From an uncultured Clostridium sp. (GTDB lineage Bacteria; Bacillota; Clostridia; Lachnospirales; Lachnospiraceae): a DNA stretch of 64,000 bases. Of this stretch, positions 52,672 to 59,866 are shown piece after piece. The stretch spans positions 62,001 through 126,000 of the forward strand of contig URNT01000001.1 of NCBI GenBank assembly GCA_900549235.1. Direction: 5' to 3'. Position numbers and translations under genes: made by a program. The stretch's first letter is position 1, and every line of letters begins with the position of its first letter. Below the pieces are notes generated by a model that was not told the DNA's origin, searched no databases, and saw nothing but the letters and a program-made list of their open reading frames with translations.

Positions 52672-52699
52672 CTTAGGCCCGTGAACTGTCTTTTGAAGC

Positions 52700-52720
52700 A
52701 CTTCACTAATTTACTTCACT
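52700..52720 (-). promoter_or_regulatory. Candidate middle-promoter activator site
   Basis: AGTGAAGT occurs twice on the minus strand (52720-52713 and 52707-52700), 13 bases apart. A weak -10, TACACT, lies at 52668-52663, about 40 bases from the repeat centre. Mor proteins act from near -43, so this could be the middle promoter. Evidence is positional only. Confidence 0.3.
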
Positions 52721-52722
52721 TT

Positions 52723-53049
52723 TTAAAATGCTTCCGGATAATCATAGATGCTCATTTGACCCTCCATGTCATCATCCGGATTGTCCAGTTTTCCGAACAG
52801 GATAAATCTCACCCAGCGCTCGGTAAGTCCATATTTCGCGGCAAGCTCTCTATAATTTCCTCCGTCAAATTCTTCCCGGATCTTCTGATCCCGTGCCGCC
52901 CGTTCCAGGCTCTCTGCCTTCGGAATATAGATTGTAGTGCCACCAAAAGCCCGGACAAGGCTTTTAAACCCGTCCAGGCCCACCAGTTCTACCATCTTTC
53001 TCTGATCTTCATCCAGGTTTTCTATCTTCACATGGTCTAACAATCCCAT
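52723..53049 (-). CDS. Mor/C-family transcription activator
   Basis: 108 residues. An N-terminal dimerisation part (KMVELVGLDGFKSLVRAFGGTTIYIPKAE) and a C-terminal helix-turn-helix (NYRELAAKYGLTERWVRFIL) are diagnostic of Mor, the activator of middle genes in Mu. The short acidic tail is normal. It overlaps the gp16-like gene's end. Confidence 0.92.
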   Translation of the reverse strand: MGLLDHVKIENLDEDQRKMVELVGLDGFKSLVRAFGGTTIYIPKAESLERAARDQKIREEFDGGNYRELAAKYGLTERWVRFILFGKLDNPDDDMEGQMSIYDYPEAF

Positions 53050-53539
53050 TGCTGGCCGCCTCCTTCCGTTCCAGGCTTTTTAAATACCCTTTTAAAACTT
53101 CAATCAGGGCATTCCCCTGGCTGAAGGTGAGCCATGCGAAGGGATTCTTCGCAATAGCGTCTACATGCAACTCTTTTTTAATGACCGCGCACAGCCGGTC
53201 TCCCAGCGGAACCTCATTCGGACTTTTATCGTGTTTCTTCAGTTCGTACATCAAAGCCCAGATCTTCTTCTGCTGGCCGCTGGTCACGCCTCCCGGTCTC
53301 TGTGAATGTTCCTTCGGCTTCCTGCTGGATGGTTTCGGAGCAGCGGTACCGCCCTGCAGATCCTCCAGTCTTTTGATCACCGCCATGGCCTCCTGGTAGG
53401 AAAGTTCCTTTATGGAATCCTTTCCTGTAACGCTGGACACCAGTACATGGAGCTCATCCTCGCTTCCAGTTCCTGTAATTCCCAAGGCATGACCTATGGC
53501 ATAGATTTTCTTCATCTGGAATGATTCTATCTTTCGCAT
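53009..53539 (-). CDS. Mu gp16-like protein (DUF1018)
   Basis: 176 residues: QMKKIYAIGHALGITGTGSE, then GVTSGQQKKIWALMYELKKH and KNPFAWLTFSQGNALIEVL. This is the DUF1018/gp16 family of Mu-like phages, found right before mor. Function unknown. Confidence 0.88.
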   Translation of the reverse strand: MRKIESFQMKKIYAIGHALGITGTGSEDELHVLVSSVTGKDSIKELSYQEAMAVIKRLEDLQGGTAAPKPSSRKPKEHSQRPGGVTSGQQKKIWALMYELKKHDKSPNEVPLGDRLCAVIKKELHVDAIAKNPFAWLTFSQGNALIEVLKGYLKSLERKEAASNGIVRPCEDRKPG

Positions 53540-53558
53540 TTACCGTTGCTCCTTCCTG

Positions 53559-54203
53559 CTATTTTTCCGCCTCTACAGTTACCTTGATTCCTTCATCCAC
53601 GAATATGGCTGCCCGGATCACTTCCACCGCTTCCTGCGGTGTGCCTCCCCACTCTGCCGCTTTTAATATCTGCAGCATCCATTCCCAATTGATCACTTCG
53701 GATGCCAGGTAAGCCCAGTCACTGGCTTCCTGTTCTGAAAGGCCCGCCAGCTTCATCAGGGTTTCTGTGTCCTTTTCATACTTGCCTTTCAATTTCTTTT
53801 TCAGCGTTCTCTGGATCTTCTCATCCTTTGTGATGGCGCTAATCGTAGCGTCCAGGCTGCCCTCTGTGAAATTTCCCATATACATCATGGAAAAAAGCCG
53901 CTTTGCCGGAGCCGACATGCTATAAGAAACATCTTCTTTTACAAAGTCCTTGAAGACATCCCCCAGGAGCTTCTTTACCATTGTCATGGAAATTGGCTTC
54001 ACGGTCTCGCTGTTTCCGACCACCACTTTGGAATTTTCGCTTCCCCAATATTCTACGGTTTTGCTCTTCGTATCCCGGAGATCATCCGTGGCCTGCTTCT
54101 CGAACCAGGCTTTGATCGTTTCCATTTCACCTTTAACGGCAGCCATCTGGCGGTCTAACTCAGCCAGACGATCAACCTTCTTTTTTACTTCCGCGGCATC
54201 CAT
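53559..54203 (-). CDS. Early phage protein in the Gam position
   Basis: 214 residues. Residues 1-35 are a coiled coil (KKKVDRLAELDRQMAAVKGE), followed by KTVEYWGSENSKVVVGNSET and helical stretches. Position after A and B and before gp16 suggests a functional counterpart of Gam, which protects DNA ends, but the sequence is not clearly Gam. Start overlaps the previous stop (TAATG). Confidence 0.55.
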   Translation of the reverse strand: MDAAEVKKKVDRLAELDRQMAAVKGEMETIKAWFEKQATDDLRDTKSKTVEYWGSENSKVVVGNSETVKPISMTMVKKLLGDVFKDFVKEDVSYSMSAPAKRLFSMMYMGNFTEGSLDATISAITKDEKIQRTLKKKLKGKYEKDTETLMKLAGLSEQEASDWAYLASEVINWEWMLQILKAAEWGGTPQEAVEVIRAAIFVDEGIKVTVEAEK

Positions 54204-54445
54204 TATCCTTTAAACTCCTCCATGATCTTTTCTGCACATCCGCGGCAGATCTCAATGCCACAGACCGTTTTAACATCGTCCACTGTTCCGCAGAAGTGAC
54301 AGGTAGAAACATGCTTACGAATATGTACCCCGTCCTCATCTGCTTCGATATCTACCGGAACACCCGGAAGAATGCCAGTCTCCTGGCGGAGCTGACGTGG
54401 AAGTGTAACCGCGCCACTCTTGGCTACTCTCTTACTTACAGTCAT
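54203..54445 (-). CDS. AbrB/SpoVT-type protein with C-terminal zinc ribbon
   Basis: 80 residues. Residues 1-47 are an AbrB swapped-hairpin domain (KRVAKSGAVTLPRQLRQETG); residues 48-80 hold CHFCGTVDDV and CGIEICRGC, two CxxC pairs for zinc. A small DNA- or RNA-binding regulator in the early operon. A structured intergenic element precedes it. Confidence 0.8.
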   Translation of the reverse strand: MTVSKRVAKSGAVTLPRQLRQETGILPGVPVDIEADEDGVHIRKHVSTCHFCGTVDDVKTVCGIEICRGCAEKIMEEFKG

Positions 54446-54463
54446 GATAGACCTCCTCTCCCG

Positions 54464-54536
54464 CTCTGCATTTCATGGGCTTGCGACCATCGCCTTACCG
54501 GCGGCTGCATTAAGAGGGGCAAACGCCCCTGGAATA
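54464..54536 (-). ncRNA. Structured intergenic element, copy 1
   Basis: On the minus strand a GGGGC-loop-GCCCC hairpin, CTTAATGCAGCCG, a CCGG/AAGG-containing part and GGTCGCAAGCCC, closing with GCAGAG. It matches 55588-55665 in order and sequence. It lies after the gene at 54545 and before the AbrB-like gene. A conserved RNA fold is likely; the function is unknown. Confidence 0.5.
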
Positions 54537-54544
54537 TCTTGTAT

Positions 54545-54925
54545 TTATAACTTCATAATAGAATCCGATATTTTGCACATATCCTTGACTGTTACTTCCT
54601 GCCCAGATTTCTTGGTTTCTTCATGAAAATTTTTTATTTCCGCAGCTATTTTCATAAGTTTAAAGACTCCCACCTGTTCTGGAGTGATTGGGAATATATC
54701 AGTCCCGGCTGTGACTAATGTGAGAGCATTACGAAACCAAAACACATCCATCGGATTCATGAGATTAATCTCTTTATCAAATTGTTCGACTGCTTCTTTA
54801 GCAAACTTTCTCCGGTTCAATCTCGGTTTATCCGGTGGTAGGAGTCCTTGTTTCTGAAGCTCCTTTTTCGCTTTTGACTTGAGTGTTTTTTCTTTATTGG
54901 TCAGGCGTTTTGACTTGGCTGGCAT
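54545..54925 (-). CDS. Hypothetical early phage protein
   Basis: 126 residues; very basic N-terminus (SKRLTNKEKTLKSKAKKELQ), helical remainder (MNPMDVFWFRNALTLVTAG). No membrane segment. No family recognised; common type of accessory early gene. Confidence 0.6.
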   Translation of the reverse strand: MPAKSKRLTNKEKTLKSKAKKELQKQGLLPPDKPRLNRRKFAKEAVEQFDKEINLMNPMDVFWFRNALTLVTAGTDIFPITPEQVGVFKLMKIAAEIKNFHEETKKSGQEVTVKDMCKISDSIMKL

Positions 54926-54936
54926 CTTCTCTCCTC

Positions 54937-55215
54937 CTACTGAATTTTCCTACCGTACCGGAATCCGGTACTGTGCTTTTGAATCCTGCAGATCAGAGAA
55001 AAGGTTGCTTTTATCTTCGCCTTCTCATCCCAGCAGTCTGCCTCCATGCTGTAAACCATCAGCTCTTTTCCGCTGTCCCGGATATAAACCGTTTCCTCAT
55101 AATGGCGTTCCAGCTCCGGCGCTGAATACTGTTCACCATACCAGCGAATACGCAGGTCAGAGCCTACGCAGCGCGGTTCAAAGTACATTTCTTCTCTTTG
55201 TACCATCTCATTCAC
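54937..55215 (-). CDS. Hypothetical early phage protein
   Basis: 92 residues from a GTG overlapping the preceding gene's end. Mixed alpha/beta, with Trp/Tyr-rich RIRWYGEQYSAPELERHYEE. Unknown function. Confidence 0.55.
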   Translation of the reverse strand: MNEMVQREEMYFEPRCVGSDLRIRWYGEQYSAPELERHYEETVYIRDSGKELMVYSMEADCWDEKAKIKATFSLICRIQKHSTGFRYGRKIQ

Positions 55216-55381
55216 CCGCCTTTCTGACCTCGGTATACCGCTTCATAGAACCATCCGGCATCCGTTTCGTCACAATTCTGGCTCTCCTGCACTGAAGTAG
55301 GCGAAAGCAAACCCTTACCTCGTTCCACTCTCTTTCCAGATCTTCCGGCATTGGCATAGCCTTTTTTTCCATGGCCTTCAT
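55208..55381 (-). CDS. Small basic early phage protein, 57 residues
   Basis: ATG at 55381 after AAGGAGCGATT; the protein runs MKAMEKKAMPMPEDLEREWN and ends MKRYTEVRKAGE. Its stop overlaps the next gene's GTG, and its ATG overlaps the upstream stop, so it is translationally coupled on both sides. Unknown function; missed by length cut-offs. Confidence 0.6.
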   Translation of the reverse strand: MKAMEKKAMPMPEDLEREWNEVRVCFRLLQCRRARIVTKRMPDGSMKRYTEVRKAGE

Positions 55382-55554
55382 AATCGCTCCTTCCTGAAAG
55401 TTCTTGTCTTCCCTGTTTTTTTAAGGAGCGCGGCCCGGCTTACTGCTACCAGCTCCACCGGCGTATCCTTCACGATCAGCCAGTTCTCCGGTACCAGTCC
55501 TTTCCCCTGCAGAAACTTCTTCTGGGCCAGTGTCGGCTTCTTTCCGTTCTTCAC
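55378..55554 (-). CDS. DUF6906-like small phage protein, 58 residues
   Basis: GTG start after GGAGG (VKNGKKPTLAQKKFLQGKGL, PENWLIVKDTPVELVAV, basic tail). The pattern NGKxPTxxQKxxLxxxGLxPENWLxVK is that of short DUF6906-type proteins of clostridial phages. Unknown function; GTG start and size hide it from simple ORF lists. Confidence 0.75.
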   Translation of the reverse strand: MKNGKKPTLAQKKFLQGKGLVPENWLIVKDTPVELVAVSRAALLKKTGKTRTFRKERL

Positions 55555-55587
55555 GCTGCACTTACCTCCTTATTCAGTTTTACCTCA

Positions 55588-55665
55588 CTCTGCCTTTATC
55601 CGGGCTTGTGACCGGCATCCTTCCGGACGGCTGCATTAAGGTGGGGCTTTACAGCCCCGGATTTT
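55588..55665 (-). ncRNA. Structured intergenic element, copy 2
   Basis: Same blocks as copy 1: GGGGC-loop-GCCCC, CTTAATGCAGCCG, CCGGAAGG, GGTCACAAGCCC, GGCAGAG. The first hairpin overlaps the stop codon of the membrane protein gene at 55649. Two copies in one operon suggest a functional RNA or a small mobile repeat. Confidence 0.5.
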
Positions 55666-55957
55666 CCCTGTACCGGATGAGCATACGCTCGGTGGTTACG
55701 GTGATCGGCGGGAGTGAACTTTCTCTTCCGTCACGGTATCCTTTCATCCATGCCCGGTCATGTTCGATTTTCACCCGCATCTGAATACCGATCATCCAGC
55801 CGCTGAATCCGGCCAGAGCCATCAGGAATACTACAACCAGGCTTCCGGCCACTCCGACCTTGCCCGCTGCGATCAGCGCCGCCATTACCCCGGCGGCCAC
55901 TGTTCCAAGTGCGATTCCTGTCACCATCATCTTTGCTTTTCCTGTCATGTACTTCAT
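55649..55957 (-). CDS. Small early phage membrane protein
   Basis: 102 residues with two hydrophobic helices (about 10-32 and 38-56) and a charged C-terminal tail (KIEHDRAWMKGYRDGRESSL). Unknown function; situated right after B. Confidence 0.65.
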   Translation of the reverse strand: MKYMTGKAKMMVTGIALGTVAAGVMAALIAAGKVGVAGSLVVVFLMALAGFSGWMIGIQMRVKIEHDRAWMKGYRDGRESSLPPITVTTERMLIRYRENPGL

Positions 55958-55982
55958 TGCATTTACCTCCGTTTGATTGATT

Positions 55983-56942
55983 TTATAAATAGATTCCCAG
56001 TGGGCCTGTTACCTTCTGCAGACCTTCCAGGGAAACATCCTGGTTATTGGCGGCTGCTGTAAATACGTTTACCATGCCGCGCACTCCCCACTTGCTGTGG
56101 CCGACATTGTAGAGGTATGTCAGCTCCGGTGTCATCCCTTTCTCCACCAGGGAAGGGAATAACTTCTCAACATCTTCTTTGGTTACATTCGTAGCCCGGT
56201 ACCGCCCGTGGAGCTTCGTCCGGTTAAACTGCTGTGAGAAGATCGCCTCCTGTCTTCCAAGCATCTTGTTGTAGACCTCATCGTTTCCGATCAGTGCGAT
56301 TCCGATGCCAGGCTTTCCGGTGATCGGGTCTTCATCCACCCAGCCTCTGATTTCTTCCAGGGCCATGAACTTCAGGTTCTGGGCTTCATCAATAATCAGG
56401 ACATTATCAGAACTTCTCAGCCGTTCACGGATTGAAATGGAAAGGTCTTCTGTTCTCTGGTTTTCCGAAATCTTCAACGCCCTTGCAATCATCCTTAAAA
56501 GGCTTCTTACAGAGCTGGTACTCGGTGTGGTGCTGATATAGATCGCCGTTGCCGGATTGTCCCGCAGGAACTTGGTAGCCGCTTTGGTCTTCCCGATTCC
56601 GGCATCTCCGTCAATAACTACGATCCCCTTTTCAAGCTGGCAGTAACGGATCATCTTGTAAATGCTCTCCGAAATAGAGGTTGCCACATATCCCCGCACT
56701 GCATTGAAAGACTCGGTCTTCTTGGCGTTTTCAGCCTGCTCCTCTTTGATCTGGAAGAACTCGCGGATCTTACGCTCTACATCACCTACATCACCCTTGT
56801 CATAAACGCTGCGGCGGTACTGGCTTAATACTGCTCCGCTCAGGTTCATCATCGGGGCCAGCTTTGCCTGGCTGATTCCCGTTTCCTTCATGTACGTTTC
56901 AACTTTCGCCTGAAGTTCTGTATTATACTGTTTTCCCATCAT
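55983..56942 (-). CDS. Transposition ATPase (MuB-like)
   Basis: 319 residues. An N-terminal helix-turn-helix (GISQAKLAPMMNLSGAVLSQ, residues 17-36) precedes an AAA+ domain with Walker A GDAGIGKTK near 110 and Walker B VLIIDEAQN near 180. MuB binds target DNA and delivers it to the transposase, and provides target immunity. Its ATG overlaps the end of the transposase gene. Confidence 0.92.
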   Translation of the reverse strand: MMGKQYNTELQAKVETYMKETGISQAKLAPMMNLSGAVLSQYRRSVYDKGDVGDVERKIREFFQIKEEQAENAKKTESFNAVRGYVATSISESIYKMIRYCQLEKGIVVIDGDAGIGKTKAATKFLRDNPATAIYISTTPSTSSVRSLLRMIARALKISENQRTEDLSISIRERLRSSDNVLIIDEAQNLKFMALEEIRGWVDEDPITGKPGIGIALIGNDEVYNKMLGRQEAIFSQQFNRTKLHGRYRATNVTKEDVEKLFPSLVEKGMTPELTYLYNVGHSKWGVRGMVNVFTAAANNQDVSLEGLQKVTGPLGIYL

Positions 56943-58888
56943 TTACCTCCCTGCCTTTTGGCTGCATTTTCAATCATTGTGTCAAGATCGACTCCGCCGA
57001 CCACTTTCTGATATACCGGTGTTTCATCTGCCCGCTGAACCTCCAGTACCTTCGGGTCTGCTTTGCCTGTGTAGCTTTCTTTGTTGCGTTGTGCCTGGCG
57101 AAGTACCAAATCCAGCGCGGTAACCCGGTCGGCCTCTGCGATGACCACGTTCTTTTTATATTCATTCGCGATCTTCTCCAGCTTCCTGGTCACTGCCATT
57201 CCGGCCTTCACATCATCCTTGGTAGCGCCATATGTAAGAACCGCCGTATTATCTACCGGAACCGTCATCAGATATTTGTCTTCCAGGTTATAGATCCGGA
57301 CTTCCTTCAGATCATTCGGATTGTACCGGAAGTATACCTTCTCACCGAAATGTCTCATCAACAGTTCATCGTTCCAATATTCCAGGCGGCCTCCGTTGAT
57401 ATCCAGATGCACTCCCCGGCGGCCCACGGCCTGCGGACGGCTGCTTCTCATGAGCATCAAGTTCAATTCCTCTGCGGCTGCCACCCGGCGCTTAATCAGA
57501 TGCTCATTAAACACATCCATTTTGAGCTTTCCTTTGTCTTCTGCCACCGGGCCATCGTATTCCATCATGTTGAAGTAATACTTCAGAATTGCATCCACAT
57601 ACTCCTGGAACTCATCGTCTGTATAAATGGCATCTTTCTTCAGAACATATTTCAAACGCTCTGGCTTTTCCACCACGCTGCCGCCCGTGTAAGTATTGAA
57701 CAATCTGGAAAGGCCATTCTTCACATCATTGAACCGGCGCTCAATGATCTTTGCCTTCGCATTTCGGACGATAGCATTTGTCATATTGATTCCCAGGCGT
57801 TTGAATACGCCCGGCGGTTCAAAGGTTTCCTCGCCATTCTTCGGCTTCTTCTTCCGGTGGCCAAGTCCGCCAATATCGAAGGTCAGGAACTCTCGACCGT
57901 TATCCACGTAGATGTTATCCGGGATGCCATATTCCAGGATTCCCTTCCGGAGCGCGATCAGCGTTGCCTCTGAACCTGGGTTATATGTAATGTAGTACCC
58001 TGTAAAGATTCCGCTTCTTGCATCCAGGAAGGCTGTCAGGTATGGCCTGTGCAGCTTTCCTGACTTATCCCTCACCATTACATCGAAGGTGTGGTTATCA
58101 GCGATCCACCACTCGTTGCTCTGCATCTCATCATAAATACGTTTGATGTATGGAGCGCAGCGGTCATTGAATGCCTTGTGACCTTCACGACCCAGAACCT
58201 TTACTCCCTCCGGAACGCTTTTCAGTCTCCGGTAAAAAGAAGGATAGGCCGGGATCTGCGTATACAGATCCGGACGCTTTTCCTGGGCCCACATCTTTGT
58301 GTACTCCAGGCACTTGGTTACCGGATGCTGGGCTTCGTCCAGATAGTAGTACAGGAAAGCCTGCCATATCGTTTCATCTATGGAGCTTGTCCCTTTCTTC
58401 CATTTGTTCCGCTTATCAACCAGCGCCTTCATATCATCAGCCTTCACGGCATTCCATTTTCTGTAAAGCGTATCTACTGATATACTCCGCTCTGGATATT
58501 CCAGGCTGCAGAGCGTTACGAACTTTTTATCTACTTCAGCCAGGGAAGTAACTCCTGGCATCTTTCTATATGACTGCCAGCGCTTGGTGAGGTCGATCCA
58601 GAAATCAATTTCCTTCCGTTCATCCTCAGTAAACTCATCAATCGCAACTTTCTCTACTTCCGGTTCTGGCTGCTCTACCTCTTCCGGAGGGTTTTCTGCA
58701 ATCAGTTGATAATACTTGTGCTGCAGTTCCTCATCCAACGCATCCAGCGGTACCAGGTAAGTTTTCCGGTTTTTACTATTAACAGTCTCTACCGCCTTTA
58801 ATTTCCCATCTTGTATAATTTTCTTAATATAACGTGGACTGCAGCCTTTTACCTCTGCAACCTGTTTCGCTGTCAGCATCTGCGCCAT
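56939..58888 (-). CDS. DDE transposase (MuA-like)
   Basis: 649 residues, the length of MuA. N-terminal winged helix (LTAKQVAEVKGCSPRYIKKI) for DNA binding. Catalytic core with DDE: WIADNHTFDV near 264, YVDNGREF near 327 and IERRFNDVKN near 382. C-terminal domain for ATPase contact. It cuts the TG...CA ends and joins them to target DNA with five-base stagger. Confidence 0.95.
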   Translation of the reverse strand: MAQMLTAKQVAEVKGCSPRYIKKIIQDGKLKAVETVNSKNRKTYLVPLDALDEELQHKYYQLIAENPPEEVEQPEPEVEKVAIDEFTEDERKEIDFWIDLTKRWQSYRKMPGVTSLAEVDKKFVTLCSLEYPERSISVDTLYRKWNAVKADDMKALVDKRNKWKKGTSSIDETIWQAFLYYYLDEAQHPVTKCLEYTKMWAQEKRPDLYTQIPAYPSFYRRLKSVPEGVKVLGREGHKAFNDRCAPYIKRIYDEMQSNEWWIADNHTFDVMVRDKSGKLHRPYLTAFLDARSGIFTGYYITYNPGSEATLIALRKGILEYGIPDNIYVDNGREFLTFDIGGLGHRKKKPKNGEETFEPPGVFKRLGINMTNAIVRNAKAKIIERRFNDVKNGLSRLFNTYTGGSVVEKPERLKYVLKKDAIYTDDEFQEYVDAILKYYFNMMEYDGPVAEDKGKLKMDVFNEHLIKRRVAAAEELNLMLMRSSRPQAVGRRGVHLDINGGRLEYWNDELLMRHFGEKVYFRYNPNDLKEVRIYNLEDKYLMTVPVDNTAVLTYGATKDDVKAGMAVTRKLEKIANEYKKNVVIAEADRVTALDLVLRQAQRNKESYTGKADPKVLEVQRADETPVYQKVVGGVDLDTMIENAAKRQGGK

Positions 58889-58972
58889 ACATTTCCACCA
58901 CCTTTTCAGCCTGTCCTCATCAGATGCAGGAGGCTATCCCTGCATGACCGGCCTCTGCCGGTTTCGACTCTT
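58889..58972 (-). promoter_or_regulatory. Hairpin-rich gap between ner-like and transposase genes
   Basis: In the minus-strand RNA ACCGGC/GCCGGT and ATGCAGG/CCTGCAT form two adjacent hairpins ahead of the transposase ribosome site. They may slow transposase expression. Confidence 0.35.
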
Positions 58973-59203
58973 TTAAACGGTATTTAAAAAGTCTTTAAAA
59001 TCATCCATGTTTCCGCCCAGTTCCTGGATCAGCGGAATGATAAACTTCTTTCCTGATGGCTTCCCTGTGATAGCCTCGCTGATCCTGGCCTGGTGTGTTC
59101 CCATTCCTGCGGCCAGTTCTCTCTGGCTGATGCCTCTTTCCAGCATCCTGGTTTTTGTCCATAAGGCAAACTCAGCGAAATTTCGCACTTTTCTGTTCTT
59201 CAT
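58973..59203 (-). CDS. Ner/Cro-like early regulator
   Basis: 76 residues from the ATG at 59203, nine bases after AGGAGG (MKNRKVRNFAEFALWTKTRM). A longer frame extends upstream but would run through the operators. Helix-turn-helix at about 24-45: RGISQRELAAGMGTHQARIS. First gene of the early operon, divergent from the repressor, as ner in Mu. Confidence 0.88.
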   Translation of the reverse strand: MKNRKVRNFAEFALWTKTRMLERGISQRELAAGMGTHQARISEAITGKPSGKKFIIPLIQELGGNMDDFKDFLNTV

Positions 59204-59216
59204 TCTGCCTGCCCTC

Positions 59217-59233
59217 CTAACGTATTCCGTTAT
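59217..59233. promoter_or_regulatory. Phage operator site 4 (early leader)
   Basis: CTAACGTATTCCGTTAT, one mismatch from ATAACG-N5-CGTTAT, in the leader just before the Ner-like gene. Confidence 0.55.
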
Positions 59234-59257
59234 AAAATTCTGTATCAGCGATACAAA

Positions 59258-59274
59258 ATAACCTATTCCGTTAT
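59258..59274. promoter_or_regulatory. Phage operator site 5 (early region)
   Basis: ATAACCTATTCCGTTAT, one mismatch from the consensus, centred 41 bases from site 4. It lies in the -35 region of a candidate repressor promoter with extended -10 TGCTATAAT (59285-59292, plus strand). Confidence 0.55.
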
Positions 59275-59311
59275 CGGATTCTGTGCTATAATCGGTCTTG
59301 TATGATTGATA

Positions 59312-59347
59312 CATTATTATAATAATCCTCATTTGAGGATTTGTCAA
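59312..59347 (-). promoter_or_regulatory. Early promoter of the transposition operon
   Basis: On the minus strand TTGACA, 17 bases, TATTAT. The spacer is almost wholly the palindrome AATCCTCA-TT-TGAGGATT (59324-59341), so repressor binding would block polymerase directly. Confidence 0.7.
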
Positions 59348-59382
59348 TTAAAATTGAGGATTTTATATATTCATGTGAGGAT
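59324..59382. promoter_or_regulatory. Repressor operator array
   Basis: TGAGGAT starts at 59334, 59355 and 59376, exactly 21 bases apart. The first forms an 18-base perfect palindrome (59324-59341); the third has a partial opposing arm. A related site, TCCTCA-TT-TGAG, lies at 59741-59752 after the repressor gene. The half-sites between early promoter and repressor start suit cooperative repressor binding. Confidence 0.65.
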
Positions 59383-59395
59383 TGTTGGAGGGGCT

Positions 59396-59737
59396 ATGAC
59401 TATAAATGAGCGCTTTTTTAAATTATTAGATGAGAAAAAGGTTTCCCAGAAAGATTTTTGCGAAGCAACGGGCATTCCGAAGCAAACCGTCAGCGGTTGG
59501 AAAAATAGAAAAACTGATCCGCCAGCATCGCTGATTCCTACTATCGCAGCATACTTTGGGATCACATCTGACTTTTTGCTTACCGGGAAAGATGAATGCA
59601 ATCAGGCAGATCTTGAACTTAATGACACATCTACTCAGCAACTCCTGAAATACTTTTCTTCACTTTCTGAAGTGGAAAAAAATATTGTTCTGGGAAAAGC
59701 TGCTGAATTTTATCTGAAATCTTTGTCCGAGGATTGA
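59396..59737 (+). CDS. Phage repressor (CI/c-like, XRE family)
   Basis: 113 residues from the ATG after TTGGAGGGGCT. Helix-turn-helix at 16-37 (KVSQKDFCEATGIPKQTVSG); C-terminal helical oligomerisation part. It is the only main phage gene on the plus strand, divergent from the early operon, as c in Mu. It is the likely keeper of lysogeny and binder of TGAGGAT. Confidence 0.9.
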   Translation: MTINERFFKLLDEKKVSQKDFCEATGIPKQTVSGWKNRKTDPPASLIPTIAAYFGITSDFLLTGKDECNQADLELNDTSTQQLLKYFSSLSEVEKNIVLGKAAEFYLKSLSED

Positions 59738-59757
59738 TAGTCCTCATTTGAGTATCA

Positions 59758-59786
59758 TTGACCATTTTTTCATATTATGATATATT
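59758..59786 (+). promoter_or_regulatory. Promoter downstream of the repressor gene
   Basis: TTGACC (59758-59763), 17 bases, TATATT (59781-59786), reading toward the right end. An operator-like TCCTCATTTGAG lies immediately upstream at 59741-59752. Confidence 0.6.
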
Positions 59787-59791
59787 CTTAG

Positions 59792-59866
59792 TGCATTTAC
59801 CACCTTGCTGGACTGCCTACCAGCAATAAAAAAGGGCCGCGTCAATTAACTGACCGGCTCTTTTTT
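59792..59866 (+). ncRNA. Candidate phage small RNA
   Basis: About 75 nt from the promoter above to a strong terminator, with no reading frame. Hairpin 1: TTGCTGG (59805-59811) with CCAGCAA (59820-59826). Hairpin 2 (terminator): AAAAAAGGGCCG (59828-59839) and GTCA with TGAC and CGGCTCTTTTTT (59855-59866). Nothing else in the right end needs such a transcript, so a regulatory RNA is plausible. Confidence 0.55.

Noticed and set aside
53559..54203. Naming this gene gam
   Set aside because: Position fits, but the sequence does not clearly show the Gam fold; only a positional note is given.
57089..57973. 294-codon plus-strand frame opposite the transposase gene
   Set aside because: Antisense to a full-length DDE transposase; no start signal.
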